DNA from: Cercis canadensis
Taxonomy: Eukaryota > Streptophyta > Magnoliopsida > Fabales > Fabaceae
Length of the DNA stretch: 64,000 nt
Direction: 5' to 3'
Assembly (NCBI GenBank): GCA_003255065.1
Contig: QAOA01000992.1
Location: forward strand, 110,939 to 174,938
The notes below the pieces were generated by a model. It was not told the origin of the DNA and made no database searches. It saw nothing but the letters and a program-made list of their open reading frames with translations. Positions 22,468 through 32,559 of the stretch are shown one piece after another (the stretch's first letter is position 1; each line of letters begins with the position of its first letter). A program made the translations under genes and the position numbers.

Positions 22468-24089
22468 ATGACGAAGCGTACTGATGACGCACAACCTCGC
22501 CGGGAGAAACTGAAGACAAGGAAGAACCGGCCAAACCCTCCAGAATCACCTTCTCCTCCAGCTAAGAAGAGAAGGTCAGGGGCCCCTGACATATCCATTC
22601 ACCCATTCCTCCGTTTTCAAGGTGCCGAACATCGGGAGCGGTTGGCCAAGCTCTCAACAAAGTCGTTTGAACCTAGCCGATACCCGGTATGGCTAGTGTT
22701 GCAGGAGCTTGGCCTCGATGAGGAGATTCGCCAACTCCTCAGTCCAGGACAGTGGGGCGACATCTTCGAGCTCCAGGAACCGGCATATAGAGAACTCACC
22801 CTGGAGTTTCTCGCCACTGTAGAGGTCAACACTACCTTCACAGCCAACAACACGACATGGTATGAGCCAGACTCGATCAGGTTCCGTCTCGGCTCGTTCA
22901 TGCATAGCATGAACCTCCAAGAGTTCACTGAGGCGGCGGGGTTAGCTGGACGGCCGTCTGCAGAAATCAGGCCGGAAAACACCTTCTTGCTGGACTGGTC
23001 CTATACCAGCAAAGACCCGGCAGAATGCTGGCTCGAAGTGAGCACTGAAGCCACTTATGAGGCCAAGCGGTCCAAGGCTTCCACCCTCCGGTCACCAGCA
23101 CTCAGATACATTCACAAGCTGCTGGTGCACTCACTGAACGCCAGAAGGGAGAGCACAGGCGTGGTGAGTAAGAGGGACCTCTTCTACCTCCAATGCATTA
23201 AGGAGAAGAGTCATTGCCATCTGGGGTATGCCTTCCTGCAGCTGGTCAAGGGTTATCTCCAGCGAGGGAACTTTGGAGCTATAGGCGGAGGTTCAGTCAT
23301 CACCCGCCTCGCTCGCCACCTGGATGTGTTGGGTGACGAGTCGACCCTCACGGTTGCGTGTCGACCTTTGCCACTGGGAATGGACACCCTGAGGGCAATG
23401 GGGATGGTGGAGCGTCGTACTGATAGCCAGGGCACCTACTTTGCCCTAGCCGGTGCTCCACACCACTGGGAATGGACACCCTGAGGGCAATGGGGATGGT
23501 GGAGCGTCATACTGATAGCCAGGGCACCTACTTTGCCCTAGCCGGTGCTCCACAAAGAGCTGTACCTGGCAGTCCTGCAGCGCCAGAAATGGAGGCCCCG
23601 GTGAGCGATGCACCACCACCACCACCACCACCTGAAGAACCACCGGCGGAGGAGCCGAGCACGTCCGCACCTCTCCTGCCACAATCCCCTCCTACTATCC
23701 CGTCCACTGAAGTTGACGAGGAAGATAGGAAACCAACAGCACTGGAGAGGCAGTTGGCTCGGATTGAAGTCGAAGTAGATGGCACAAGAACCCGAGTCAA
23801 CCGCCTAATCTTAGACAACCGGCGGGAGCGGCATCATAGACATCAGTGGATGTCCTATGAGCTGGCACATCACCAGTGGGTGCAATCCACTCTACAGATG
23901 ATGTGTCAGTCCTTGGGACTCCATCCACCACCACCACCTCGTCCGCCTACCTTTCAAGATCCAGCGGACGATGCCGACATCGCCCCGTCAGTAGAACATA
24001 TTCGGCCGCCGCGCACCTCATCTCGACCTCCACGGCCTGACTCTCCAGCATCCTCCGACCACCCTTCTGAAGAACCTTCCAGGGAGTAG
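22468..24089 (+). pseudogene. env-position ORF of Athila-1, copy 2, split by a 92 bp duplication
   Basis: From the ATG at 22468 the protein follows copy 1 (PPAKKRRSG, LLSPGQWGDIFELQEPAYRE, FRLGSFMHSMNLQEF) and continues past the point lost in the gap (LQLVKGYLQRGNFGAIGGG). A 92 bp tandem duplication (units 23371-23462 and 23463-23554) shifts the frame, ending the first part at 23484 and opening the second at 23472. The second part holds a Pro-rich stretch and a likely coiled coil (LERQLARIEVEVDGTRTRV) before a second Pro-rich tail, and stops at 24089. No transmembrane segment or signal peptide is seen. The biochemical role is unknown; the likely nuclear signal argues against an envelope function. 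Confidence 0.8.
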
Positions 24090-24201
24090 TTCCAACTTTT
24101 CTCTCATTTTTTTTCATTCTTTCATATTTCTATGTCTGTTGATTCTATTTCTGCCTCCACCTTCTATTTGTATGCCATTCATTGTGGACAATGCATGATT
24201 T

Positions 24202-24218
24202 AAGTGTGGGGGGGTAGA
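24202..24218 (+). other. polypurine tract-like sequence
   Basis: AAGTGTGGGGGGGTAGA resembles the purine tract before the 3' LTR of Athila-2 (AAGTGTGGGGGAATT on its coding strand), but no LTR follows here. Athila-2 also has an internal second copy of such a tract (49722-49735), so this may be the internal type. Confidence 0.55.
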
Positions 24219-24700
24219 ATAATACAAGACTAGATGTAGATATTTGCATGTGAATCCTCTGGCATGTGGAACGGGAACATTGTGTCTCTGGAATTTCCTA
24301 GATGACTTGTTTTTAAATTGTTACTTAAGTCTTTTAATGCCGAGTAGTCTACTTTGAGGCTTGCTGCATTAGGAAGTAACTATTGAGGTGTAATGGACTT
24401 GGGAGTGCTAGAAATTTGTTTATGCTAGCTAAACTTGATGTTTGTAGTTAGAATACCTTGTGCTGAGTACTGGTTTTTCCTTTGATAAAAAAAAAAAAAT
24501 CTTCATTATTTGTTTTCGAGTGGTGATCCATGATGAGCATAGTGGGGCTCTGCTCCTCTACCTTCTGTGCCTGAAACTGGAGAAGGATATGAGTATGCCA
24601 ATGAAGCATAACTAGTTGAATGTGGGTCGCAGGCAATGACCGGACACCACATCCTAGGACCCCTAACTATGCAAGAAAAGAAAAGAAAAGAAAAGGAAAG
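24219..24700 (+). other. 3' non-coding sequence of Athila-1
   Basis: No ORF. Features are an A13 run at 24487-24499 and an (AAAAG)n-like purine tract at 24674-24715, beyond which a minus-strand ORF ends. The element boundary is not sharp. Confidence 0.45.
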
Positions 24701-25497
24701 AAAAAGAGAAAGAGAGGTTGTAAGGCGGAATACTTCTCTTCGCCATCAGTAGGGACACCGGCTTGAATACATAAGTGTGTAATCAAGCTGGGATAAGGGA
24801 ACTGCCGTTTGGAATTTTCTTGGGCAATCTGCTGTATGTGGTCCTGAATTAAGCTCCCAATATAGACCGTCCCTTTTATGAGAATGGTGAAGATGAGTAT
24901 GGCGCGTGGAATTGTCACCTCAGAAGAGTTGCTTGACGGCAGAAGGTTGTACAAAATAAAAGAATGCCAAGCCTTCGTGAGTGGTATTAGATCCACCTTT
25001 TTTAACTTGTTGGGGTTGCCGGCTCTGTCAAGAATCTAAGTTGCACCCTCACGGCAAATGGTGGTACACACTTGTTGTAGTGTGGATTCATCATGGCGAA
25101 GTGCCATATAGTGGTCATAGGTGAAGTGTACGGGTCCGTAACGAAGACCAAAATATGTGGCAATGGTGTTCTGGTCAAAGGAGATGTCGAGACCCCTGAC
25201 AAAGGAAGTCCAGGTGGGGGCTTCGTCTGAGTTATCCCAAGCATTGGCATAAAATTCTTTAACAAGGGCGAGGACGTTGGTAGACATCGGTTGGCAAAGC
25301 TTCCCCCAGTTTTAACTTTCAATGTATGACTCGATCTCGTCACAAACCCCCAGGGTCAATTGAAAACCTCTTTCTCGCCACACTTCTCGTCTGACTATGG
25401 AGGTATAAAAGCGTTGTTCTTGTTTCGAAGATTTAAAGCGAGAGGTGGTTGAAGTAGAGGAACTTGCTTTGCCACTTATTCGTGATCGCTTGGGCAT
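24690..25497 (-). pseudogene. env-position ORF, 'putative plant transposon protein' type
   Basis: The ATG at 25497 opens a protein beginning MPKRSRISGKASSSTSTTS, basic at the N-terminus as in Athila-1. It continues with RFYTSIVRREVWRERGF, then after a stop near 25313 with FVRGLDISFDQNTIATYFGL and TYDHYMALRHDE, and in the next open stretch (24996-24690) with LTKAWHSFILYNLLPSSNSSE and RAILIFTILIKG...YIGSLIQ, a well-known order for this plant retroelement family. At least one stop and one frame change break it. Function is unknown. Confidence 0.7.
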
Positions 25498-25594
25498 GAT
25501 GAGATACCTAAAAATGTAAACCACAAGAGGAAATGAGTGCAAGCATTTAAGGCAAACTCTTGAGGCATCTACAAGCATTCACCAAGTGAACCAC

Positions 25595-25595
25595 N
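25595..25595. other. assembly join inside duplicated 232 bp
   Basis: The N separates 25363-25594 from a near-identical 25596-25827. The duplicated part covers the ORF start and acceptor, so a second apparent start at about 25728 is almost certainly artificial. Confidence 0.85.
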
Positions 25596-25827
25596 AAAAC
25601 CTCTTTCTCGCCACACTTCTCGTCTGACTATGGAGGTATAAAAGCATTGTTCTTGTTCCGAAGATTTAAAGCGAGAGGTGGTTGAAGTAGATGAACTTGC
25701 TTTGCCACTTATTCGTGATCGCTTGGGCATGATGAGATACCTAAAAATATAAACCACAAGAGGAAATGAGTGCAAGCATTTAAGGCAAACTCTTGAGGCA
25801 TCTACAAGCATTCACCAAGTGAACTAC

Positions 25828-26670
25828 ACGCATCCATGATCTTATACAAGCATTCACTAACTTTCAAAATTGTGGAGTGCTCGAAAAATGCTAGCATGAT
25901 GACTTGACAAGAGACAATGCAAACCCAACCACTTAAAGACCATAAGGCAAGCAGTAAAAACTTCTATGCAACCATAAGAGAACCACAAAAAATCCCCACT
26001 AGGCAAGTCAAACACGCACCCCTTGCACACACCCTCACTTAGGCATTTTAACAAACACCTTGCATGCACAATAAAAATAAGAGCACAACTAACACCTTTC
26101 TAGCAAGCACACCCTCCATTGAGGCCAAAATTCACCACATAGCAATCTATAATTCATAAAAATACTAAAAGAGATGAAATGACAAATATTCCAAAAATGG
26201 GGTATACAATACCCAAAATTCCAAATCACCAAAGAGCAACCCCAAACTAACGTGTAACTTGTTAATTGGGGTTCATATTATAATAGAATGCTAAATAGTG
26301 GAGTAACAATGAGAGACATACTGAAAATTCTTCAAAAATGCGAAAATTTGCTTTATGTACTTCAAAAACCAAAAAGCTTGAATATCCCCCATCTCGCTTG
26401 CAAATGTGCTTGGGTCTTGGACAGAGATGGCCGAAATGGAGAGGGTATGAGGTGAGTGGTGCGTGGTGGTGAGAAGGGATGCAAAATGGAGGAGAAAGAG
26501 AGGGGCGGTGGTGCTTGGGTGTTAGCTTTGGAGGTGAAAATGGAGGAAGGGGAAGAAAGGGAGTGCGTGTAGGGTGGAGGAGAGGAAAAGCTGATTTGGG
26601 GAGAAACAAAGTGCCAAAACGCATAGCTTAACTAAAATGACCTTTGAAATTTTTATTTTTTATTTTTTTT
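25828..26670 (-). other. intron and pyrimidine-rich leader of the minus-strand element
   Basis: Read on the minus strand, 26620-26400 is C/T-rich (CCTCTCCTCCACCCTAC, CTCTTTCTCCTCCATTTTGC) like the Athila-1 leader. It is followed by CAGTATGT, a candidate donor, and about 0.8 kb of AT-rich sequence without coding potential up to the acceptor near 25508. Confidence 0.45.
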
Positions 26671-26900
26671 GTTTGGACAATGGTTAGCCTCGGGTGGGCC
26701 AGCGCTGGGCGCTGCGATTTCAGCGCCCAGCGCTGAACCACCAGAGGCTACCCATTGTCCAACTGGCCTCCCCCATTCATGGCCCAGGCCAGTGCCCAGC
26801 ACTGAACCACCAGAGGCTACCCATTGTCCAACTGGCCTCCCCCATTCACGCATCAACCTGGCGCCCAGCACCAAAAATCTGGCGCCCAACGCTGGCATGG
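26670..26900. repeat. AGCGCTGGGCGCT palindromic array with an 86 bp hairpin
   Basis: AGCGCTGGGCGCTG (26701-26714) and CAGCGCCCAGCGCT (26721-26734) form a perfect 14 bp inverted repeat around six bases. The symmetry extends outward to GGACAATGGTTAGCCTC (26675) and GAGGCTACCCATTGTCC (26744-26760) with few mismatches, giving about 40 bp arms. A 69 bp direct repeat follows (units from 26734 and 26803), and more GGCGCCCA words run to 26895. Confidence 0.85.
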
Positions 26901-27452
26901 CCGAGAGGCTTATTTCGTAGCCAAATCAAGTGTTTTCACAAGTCATATCATCACACCAACCAAGCCAAGTGCAAGCTAAGTTTAATTTTAGCCTAAAACC
27001 AGACATTTAACTTAGAAAATCATCAAAAATACTAAATATAACCATAATACATAAAAATTGGAGTCCATGTAAAACAATTCAGTCATTACAATTTGCATAG
27101 ACGTAATGCAACACTCCCCAAAAAATTATTTTCCATCTTTAGCTGTGCATACTCCCACTGGACCCTGGTTGCCCAACACCTGGAAACATGTGTTCCACCC
27201 TCCTCCTTAAGGCTTCAATTGCTGCTAGGACGGTCTCTCTACTGAGAGAATGTTATATTCTTGTTTGTGTCGATAGACCATCTTGCTGAGGTTTAGTGGG
27301 GACCTTATTAGGTGGCTGATCTGGTTGCACCTGAAAAGTATAAAATGAGTGATAATTAACATATGAATTTTTGCCTAAATTATGTAACAGACAATAACAT
27401 ATGAAGGCTGAAATCAACATTAACTCACATTTCTTCTAACTGACAATTTTGC

Positions 27453-28510
27453 TCAGGGCGGAGGTTGACTTGTTTCTTGTGAAGAGATGGTAGGGGCCTG
27501 TGATTGAGTTTCAAGTTGAGATGACTGCACTGGCTGCGTTGCTGGTTCTATGGTCTTCTTCGTCCTCTTTGTCTTCACAGGACCACCTTTACACGTTCTT
27601 GTATTATGGCCCAGATGACCACATTTTCCACATTTGATATCCCCATATTTTCTTTTTAGCTTCGCTGCACTTGGTGCTTCAGGGGGATCATTGGTCTTCT
27701 TCCTCTGTGTTTTAGGCCTTCCGGGTCCTCTCTTTAGAGGTGGTGGCTGGACTGCTTCAAGCCCTGATTGAGCCCAATATTCTTCACCTGATATGGCCCC
27801 TAAAAATGGCTCATATACTTGCTTCCACGTTGCTGTGGAGTACCATTCGTGGACATATTCCTCCACTGGCTTCCCTTTCCTCGCCAATGCAGCACATGCA
27901 TGCTTGCATGGGATGCCAGTTAAGTCCCATTCTCTACAAGAACAACTCCTTGCATGCAAATCAACCACTGCCTTGTTTAGAGGTCTATACTCAACCTCAA
28001 ATTTGTCATAATTAGAGTCCCCCACCCATGTTGGAGTCCAAAATCTACTGTCTCTCATGTCTCTGTCAAGTTTGTTCTGTGCCTTGGGACAAATTACACC
28101 TCTGTACTTTTCAATCTTCTCTGCCATCCCCGTCCTCTTCCTCATTATGTAACCTCTAATTCCTTCAGCCATTGTAAGAATAGGTTTACCCCTGTAGTTG
28201 ACAATCTCAGAGTTGAACTGTTCACACATGTTGTTGATGCAGCACTGAGATTTTGTAAACAAATTAAACGCAGATCTCGTCCAAGCTGCTGGTTCTTTTA
28301 GCCTTAACCATGCTGCTGCATACTTATTTATAGCATGGATTTTAACCATGTTCTTCTCCCACTCCTGCGTTGTATGTGACTTGGCAGCAGCCCACACCAG
28401 TTTTCTCAAGTTTGCATCTTTCCATCTCCTTGAGAAGTTGGCCCATACATGCCTCATGCAAAATCTGTGGGGTACACCAGGCAGCAACTACTTCATTGCT
28501 GGCACGAGTC
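27453..28510 (-). pseudogene. MULE transposase C-terminal part (SWIM and CCHC zinc fingers)
   Basis: Open from 28487 to 27453 for 344 codons. Motifs are FCMRHVWANFSRRWKD after the catalytic core, NMCEQFNSEIVNYRGKPI, the SWIM finger CSCREWDLTGIPCKHACAAL, an AT-hook-like KRGPGRPKTQRKK, and a CCHC knuckle CGKCGHLGHNTRTC. A TAG just upstream of LLPGVPHRF (near 28488) and a one-base frame mismatch across the preceding intron indicate that the gene is inactive. A further possible small exon follows at about 27330-27150 after a CAG acceptor. Confidence 0.85.
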
Positions 28511-28602
28511 CTTACAATATAGACAGAATCAAGCGTTTCAGCACCAAATTAATCAACCAAGACATTTAAAAAAATAAAATAACACAACATGATTGCTCAT
28601 AC
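28511..28602 (-). other. candidate intron in the MULE transposase gene
   Basis: On the minus strand, CAAAAG|GTATGA at 28602 and TTGTAAG| at 28511 bound 92 bp that separate the conserved ISDQQK motif from the LVPAMK-type continuation. Joining at these sites leaves the frame off by one base, so the acceptor may have mutated. Confidence 0.5.
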
Positions 28603-29079
28603 CTTTTGTTGGTCTGAAATGAAATTGTATCCATGGTGGTGTGGATGACCAATATCCTCAATCAAAAGAGTGAGAAACCAGGACCATGTCTCCTTTGACT
28701 CCAAATCGACAATTGCATATGCAATTGGATAGAATGACTCATTGCCATCCTGTGCTACAGCTGTCAACAATGTTCCCCTATAATAGCCTTTCAGAAAACA
28801 GCCATCTAACCCGATTAGCGGCCTACAGCTTCTCATGAATCCCCTCTTACATGCATCCAGGCACACATAGAAATGTTTAAAGACCGGTGGTGACTGAGGT
28901 GAAGATCTGGTCACACCCAATAACATGGAAGAGTTAGGGTTGCATCTCCTGAGTTCATGGGCATAATCCCAAAACTTGGCATACTGTACTTTCTCTGAAC
29001 CTTCCACGTAATCCCTTGCAACCTTCAAAGCTCTATAGACCGTCATCTCAGCCACTTCAACTTCATAGTTCTCCTTCAA
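28603..29079 (-). pseudogene. MULE transposase catalytic core
   Basis: The core contains PLIGLDGCFLKGYYRGTLL (first catalytic Asp), AVAQDGNESFYPIAYAIVDL, ETWSWFLTLL and ISDQQK (second Asp), the standard order of the MULE DDE transposase domain. It is in the same frame as the N-terminal part, separated by one TGA (29086-29088). The domain then runs into the intron at 28602. Confidence 0.85.
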
Positions 29080-29085
29080 GATCTT

Positions 29086-30342
29086 TCATGCATCTTTCAC
29101 TGTCATTTCTAGCCTTGTTATAAGGTGGAGCACCAACTTCTCAGATATCCACCTTTTATTTGCTTGTTTGTTTGTTGTTCGCCTAGCATAACTGTAGTTT
29201 AGAGAGAATGTCTTGATCTGAAAACTTCGTGTCTGATTGCTGTAAGAGCAGAAGATCTCCCATGGGCAGTCTTCATTGCACACTGCCCTAGCCCTATTCT
29301 TATCGTTCTTGATCCAGTAAACTTCTCTCCCCAAATGCACTGTATAGTCCTTCACGGCCTTCTTAAAAATATTAAGAGATAAGAACTCCATGCCAAGCTC
29401 AAAATGCACCTCCCCAAATGCAGCCGTCTCATTATATTGTGGATTAACAGGATGCTGCCTTTCGTCCTCTTCGGAGTCCTCTGCTGCTGTGTCCAATTCT
29501 TCAGTCTCATAACCATCTCCCATGAATGGATCCTCATAAACCTCAAAGGTCCTGTATGCTGTTTTTCTTCTAGGTCTCTTGTATTTTTTTTTCACATGCT
29601 GGCTACTTGTACCACCAGCTGTTGGTGGCACATTCTTTGGCTGTACATCTACCTCAACATCTTCGTTTAACACCTGATAGTCATCAACACCAAATTGCAT
29701 CTCCGGCGGTGGCATATACGGCATGTCACATGCACTATCAACATCAGAGGGCTGGTCATAGGAATAACCGCCTGGATCACCGCTGTAATATTCGTCATCT
29801 ATATCCTCACCTTCACCCTCACATTCACCTTCATTGTCTTCGTTCTCTTCATCTTTTTCCTCATTTGAGTCCTGCAAGTTCTCTTCACGAAGCACTTCTC
29901 GCACATATTCATCGTCTGTGTGCTCATCTTCCCCATCCCTATCCTTTTCGTCTACACTAGAGCGAGCAACCAACAATGTCTCATTCACTATGATAGGATT
30001 TACTATCACTGGATGCAAAAAATAGAGCTCTACTTCTGTTGTCTTCAAGGCTTCACCTATCAACTCAATGACATCTGCATCCCCCTTCAATTGCCTTAGC
30101 CCTTCTCTCATACTTACACCCGGGATTAACCAAAAACACTCCAAGTACTTGTCATAACCATGCTCCCTGAACATCTCATCTATTATAGGGATGGAAACTA
30201 GATCTACATCTATATTCCACACATCTTCTTCACCCCCTATATACCTCATATCAACATCTTCTGAAAATTCACCCCCATGGTGAAGCACCAAGTTAATATA
30301 ATGGGTCATGATGCTGTTACAGTAAAAACAACAATTCAGCAA
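29086..30342 (-). pseudogene. MULE transposase N-terminal part (MuDR DNA-binding domain)
   Basis: 418 codons. A long acidic stretch (EEKDEENEDNEGECEGEGED) is followed by a basic patch (HVKKKYKRPRRKTAYR) and the MuDR-type DNA-binding domain: LGMEFLSLNIFKKAVKDYTV, NDKNRARAVCNEDCPWEIF, SFQIKTFSLNYSYARR. The frame ends at a single TGA and continues in frame with the catalytic core, so one substitution separates the two parts. The start at 30342 is the first Met of the open frame; the true start may be lower. Confidence 0.8.
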
Positions 30343-31700
30343 ATGGTTAGGCCATTAGTCGCATTATAGTCTAAAGTTATGCCTTATTTATGTACAACAC
30401 ATAGAAATCTGGAGCATGATAAACCAAATTGGAAGTTTGAAACATTCTTGGGGAAAAAAAAAAAAAAACAAAAAGCTGAAACATTTATGTGAAATGGGTA
30501 TGAATTCCATTCTCAACCTGAGGGACTAAACTATCCCAAACAAATGCTACTACCCACAGATACACGAAAAACATGATGATCCAATTGCTCAACATCTCCA
30601 TTTCCTAAGATATGGTGTCAGACCAATTAATTTACTAACGCAAATATAGCATTACAAGGCATAGCAGATGGCAGAGAGTGCTATGTAATTGAAGACTCTC
30701 CTCCAGCAACCCTATATTCAACATGTAGTGTGCATGGCATAAATGGTTCACAAGGTAACAAGCACAAACCATAACAATAAAGCTTAGGCAAAAAGATAAA
30801 TTGAAAAAAAAATAAGTGCACAGCTGGTGGTTGAAGTAATTACAAAATTCTAGAACAAGAAAGCTTAAGGACAAAGATGCATCACACAAATTTAAATTTA
30901 GAGTGGCTTAATAAAACCCATTCAACTGCACTACAAAGTATGTGGCATTGTTGAGAAAGAATAAGGACCTTCTTGTTTTTCTTTTCTCAAATGGTCATGA
31001 TTTCTGAGATGAAAGCTTTTCCAAGATATTGTGTGGTCTATTAGTGAGGGATTTTAGTAATTTAGACAAACTCAAAGATTTGAGCTTCAATGCCATCATC
31101 TAATTAAAAACAAAAAAAACAAGATTAAAATCTTCTTCACTTGGGCTCAGATTGAAAGACAAATCCCAACACATATGCCAACTTTAGATTAACAGAATCA
31201 ACACCTATGCGAACTACTCGGAACAAAGATAGCATTAAGAGAAACCTATCTCTAACCGAAATTTATACAAAGACAAACCCTAACACATAGAAAACCATGA
31301 AAGATGCCCTAACCATGAATTTAACCCTTAAAAATCTCCTTTACCAAATCAGAAAGTTCTTGCAGCACAAGAATTTCGATGACCTTGGTCAGAGAGCTGG
31401 GCATAAACCACAAGCTTCTTCGAGATATGGAGTTCCCGCGATGTCCTTTGTCTTAGGGAGAATGGGGCTTAGGGAGGATAGGGCTTCTTCTGGTTTGGTG
31501 GCTCAGCTGGGCACCGTTCAGTGAAGATGAAGTTCAGTGAGAGATGGGGTTCAAGAAGCACTTCAGCCAAGTGCAGGGAGAAGAAGGTCGACCCAAATGA
31601 GAGAAACGGCATCGTTTGCTTGGTTTTATGTTGATTATCCACCTCAGCTGCCTACATGGCAAATAGAAATGCCACTTCAGTCACTAACGTGCCACATGTA
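30343..31700. other. MULE 5' non-coding region
   Basis: No coding motif. The plus-strand frame at 31297-31524 lacks any recognisable family. Confidence 0.4.
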
Positions 31701-31780
31701 CACTTAACATTGTCACGTCATCACTTTCGTAACCAATTAACGGACCGCACTAACAGAGGATCAAATTGATATGGATGTCT

Positions 31781-31875
31781 AATCTTTCAGAGACTAAATT
31801 GTAGTTATGCATCTTTGGAGGACCAAATTGTCCGAACCCGAATCTTTCAGGGACCAAATTGTAGGTTTACTCAAA
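31781..31875. repeat. MULE terminal sub-repeats
   Basis: AATCTTTCAGAGACTAAATT (31781) and AATCTTTCAGGGACCAAATT (31841) are direct repeats 60 bp apart, with a third diverged form between them (GGAGGACCAAATTG near 31817). This pattern is common at the ends of plant Mutator-like elements. Confidence 0.55.
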
Positions 31876-31880
31876 ATTAT

Positions 31881-32141
31881 ACGAGTATATTATGTTTTCT
31901 AATAAAAAATTCATTATCTAAAATACAGGTTTTATATAGTAATTTTTAATATAATATCATGAGTATCATAGCATATTTTATTGACTAAAACTAAAAAAAA
32001 AAAAAATTATTTTTAATCAAAACACTTATTTTTTTTAATAAGACAAAATACCTAATATTAAACTTATTGTTACATATGAATCATATCTCAAAAGACTTAA
32101 TATTCATAAAAATTATTATTTTTGATTAAAAAATATCTATA
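31881..32141. other. AT-rich sequence between MULE and Helitron
   Basis: No gene or repeat structure beyond A/T runs is seen. Confidence 0.4.
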
Positions 32142-32559
32142 TCTATATAATTATAAAAGAAGAACCCCAATGCACCACATGCTGCCACGTGGCAATCCAA
32201 CCATTATTGTGAGCCATTAATATTCACATTTATTACTCCTAAAATAATAACCGAAATTGACTACAAAAAAAAATAATCAAAGAAATTATAATATTCAAAA
32301 ATTACATAATTATTAATTCAAAATATATTAATTGTCAATTGCACTCCCTAATTTTAGCCCAACAATAAATGTTGATTTGTCAATTATATTTCAAATTTTA
32401 GGGTTTGAAGTTTGTGCCTCCATAAACCTCTCTATATATACTTCACTGCATATGAGGCTCACCCACATTGCATTACGAATTTATCAACTGTTTTCCTCCA
32501 TTTGAATAAGCTCTCAGGTTTACTCTTTCAAATCGTTTAGTAGCTTATGAATCCATTTT

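Larger units (their letters stand above)
10108..24700 (+). mobile_element. Athila-lineage Ty3/gypsy element (Athila-1), 3' LTR not found
   Basis: A 1572 bp 5' LTR is followed by a tRNA-Asp-type primer-binding site, gag-protease, RT-RNaseH-integrase, a post-pol spacer with the conserved segment CTTGGGAGGCAACCCAAG (17389-17406), a palindrome array, a leader with an intron, and an ORF in the env position. A 250-N gap splits the 3' half and the sequence on either side of it is duplicated. The 3' LTR, with its diagnostic palindromes, does not occur in the window, so the right boundary (near 24700, where a minus-strand element starts) is an estimate. Confidence 0.8.
24690..26930 (-). mobile_element. 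3' half of a second Athila-like element (env-position gene and leader)
   Basis: On the minus strand the order is a palindromic hairpin array (26930-26670), an AT-rich stretch, a pyrimidine-rich leader (26620-26400), a GTATGT donor near 26329, an AT-rich intron, an acceptor ACATTTTTAG near 25508, and an ORF starting at 25497. This mirrors the post-pol region of Athila-1 with different sequence. Pol and LTRs of this element are not seen; the MULE at 27.1 kb begins soon after. The segment at 25596-25827 is a repeat of 25363-25594 across an N. Confidence 0.55.
27100..31880 (-). mobile_element. Mutator-like transposable element (MULE)
   Basis: It encodes a MuDR-type transposase on the minus strand in three open parts (30342 to 27453). 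The 5' side (31700-31880) contains direct sub-repeats AATCTTTCAGGGACCAAATT that are common at plant MULE ends. I could not find the matching inverted terminus on the left, so either the element is of the kind without long terminal inverted repeats or the left end has decayed. Boundaries are estimates. Confidence 0.75.

Noticed and set aside
24674-24715. A-rich tract as the tail of a SINE or LINE
   Set aside because: No upstream promoter boxes or RT motifs and no flanking duplication were seen.
31297-31524. Plus-strand frame in the MULE 5' region as a host gene
   Set aside because: No family motif, and it lies in an element's non-coding end.
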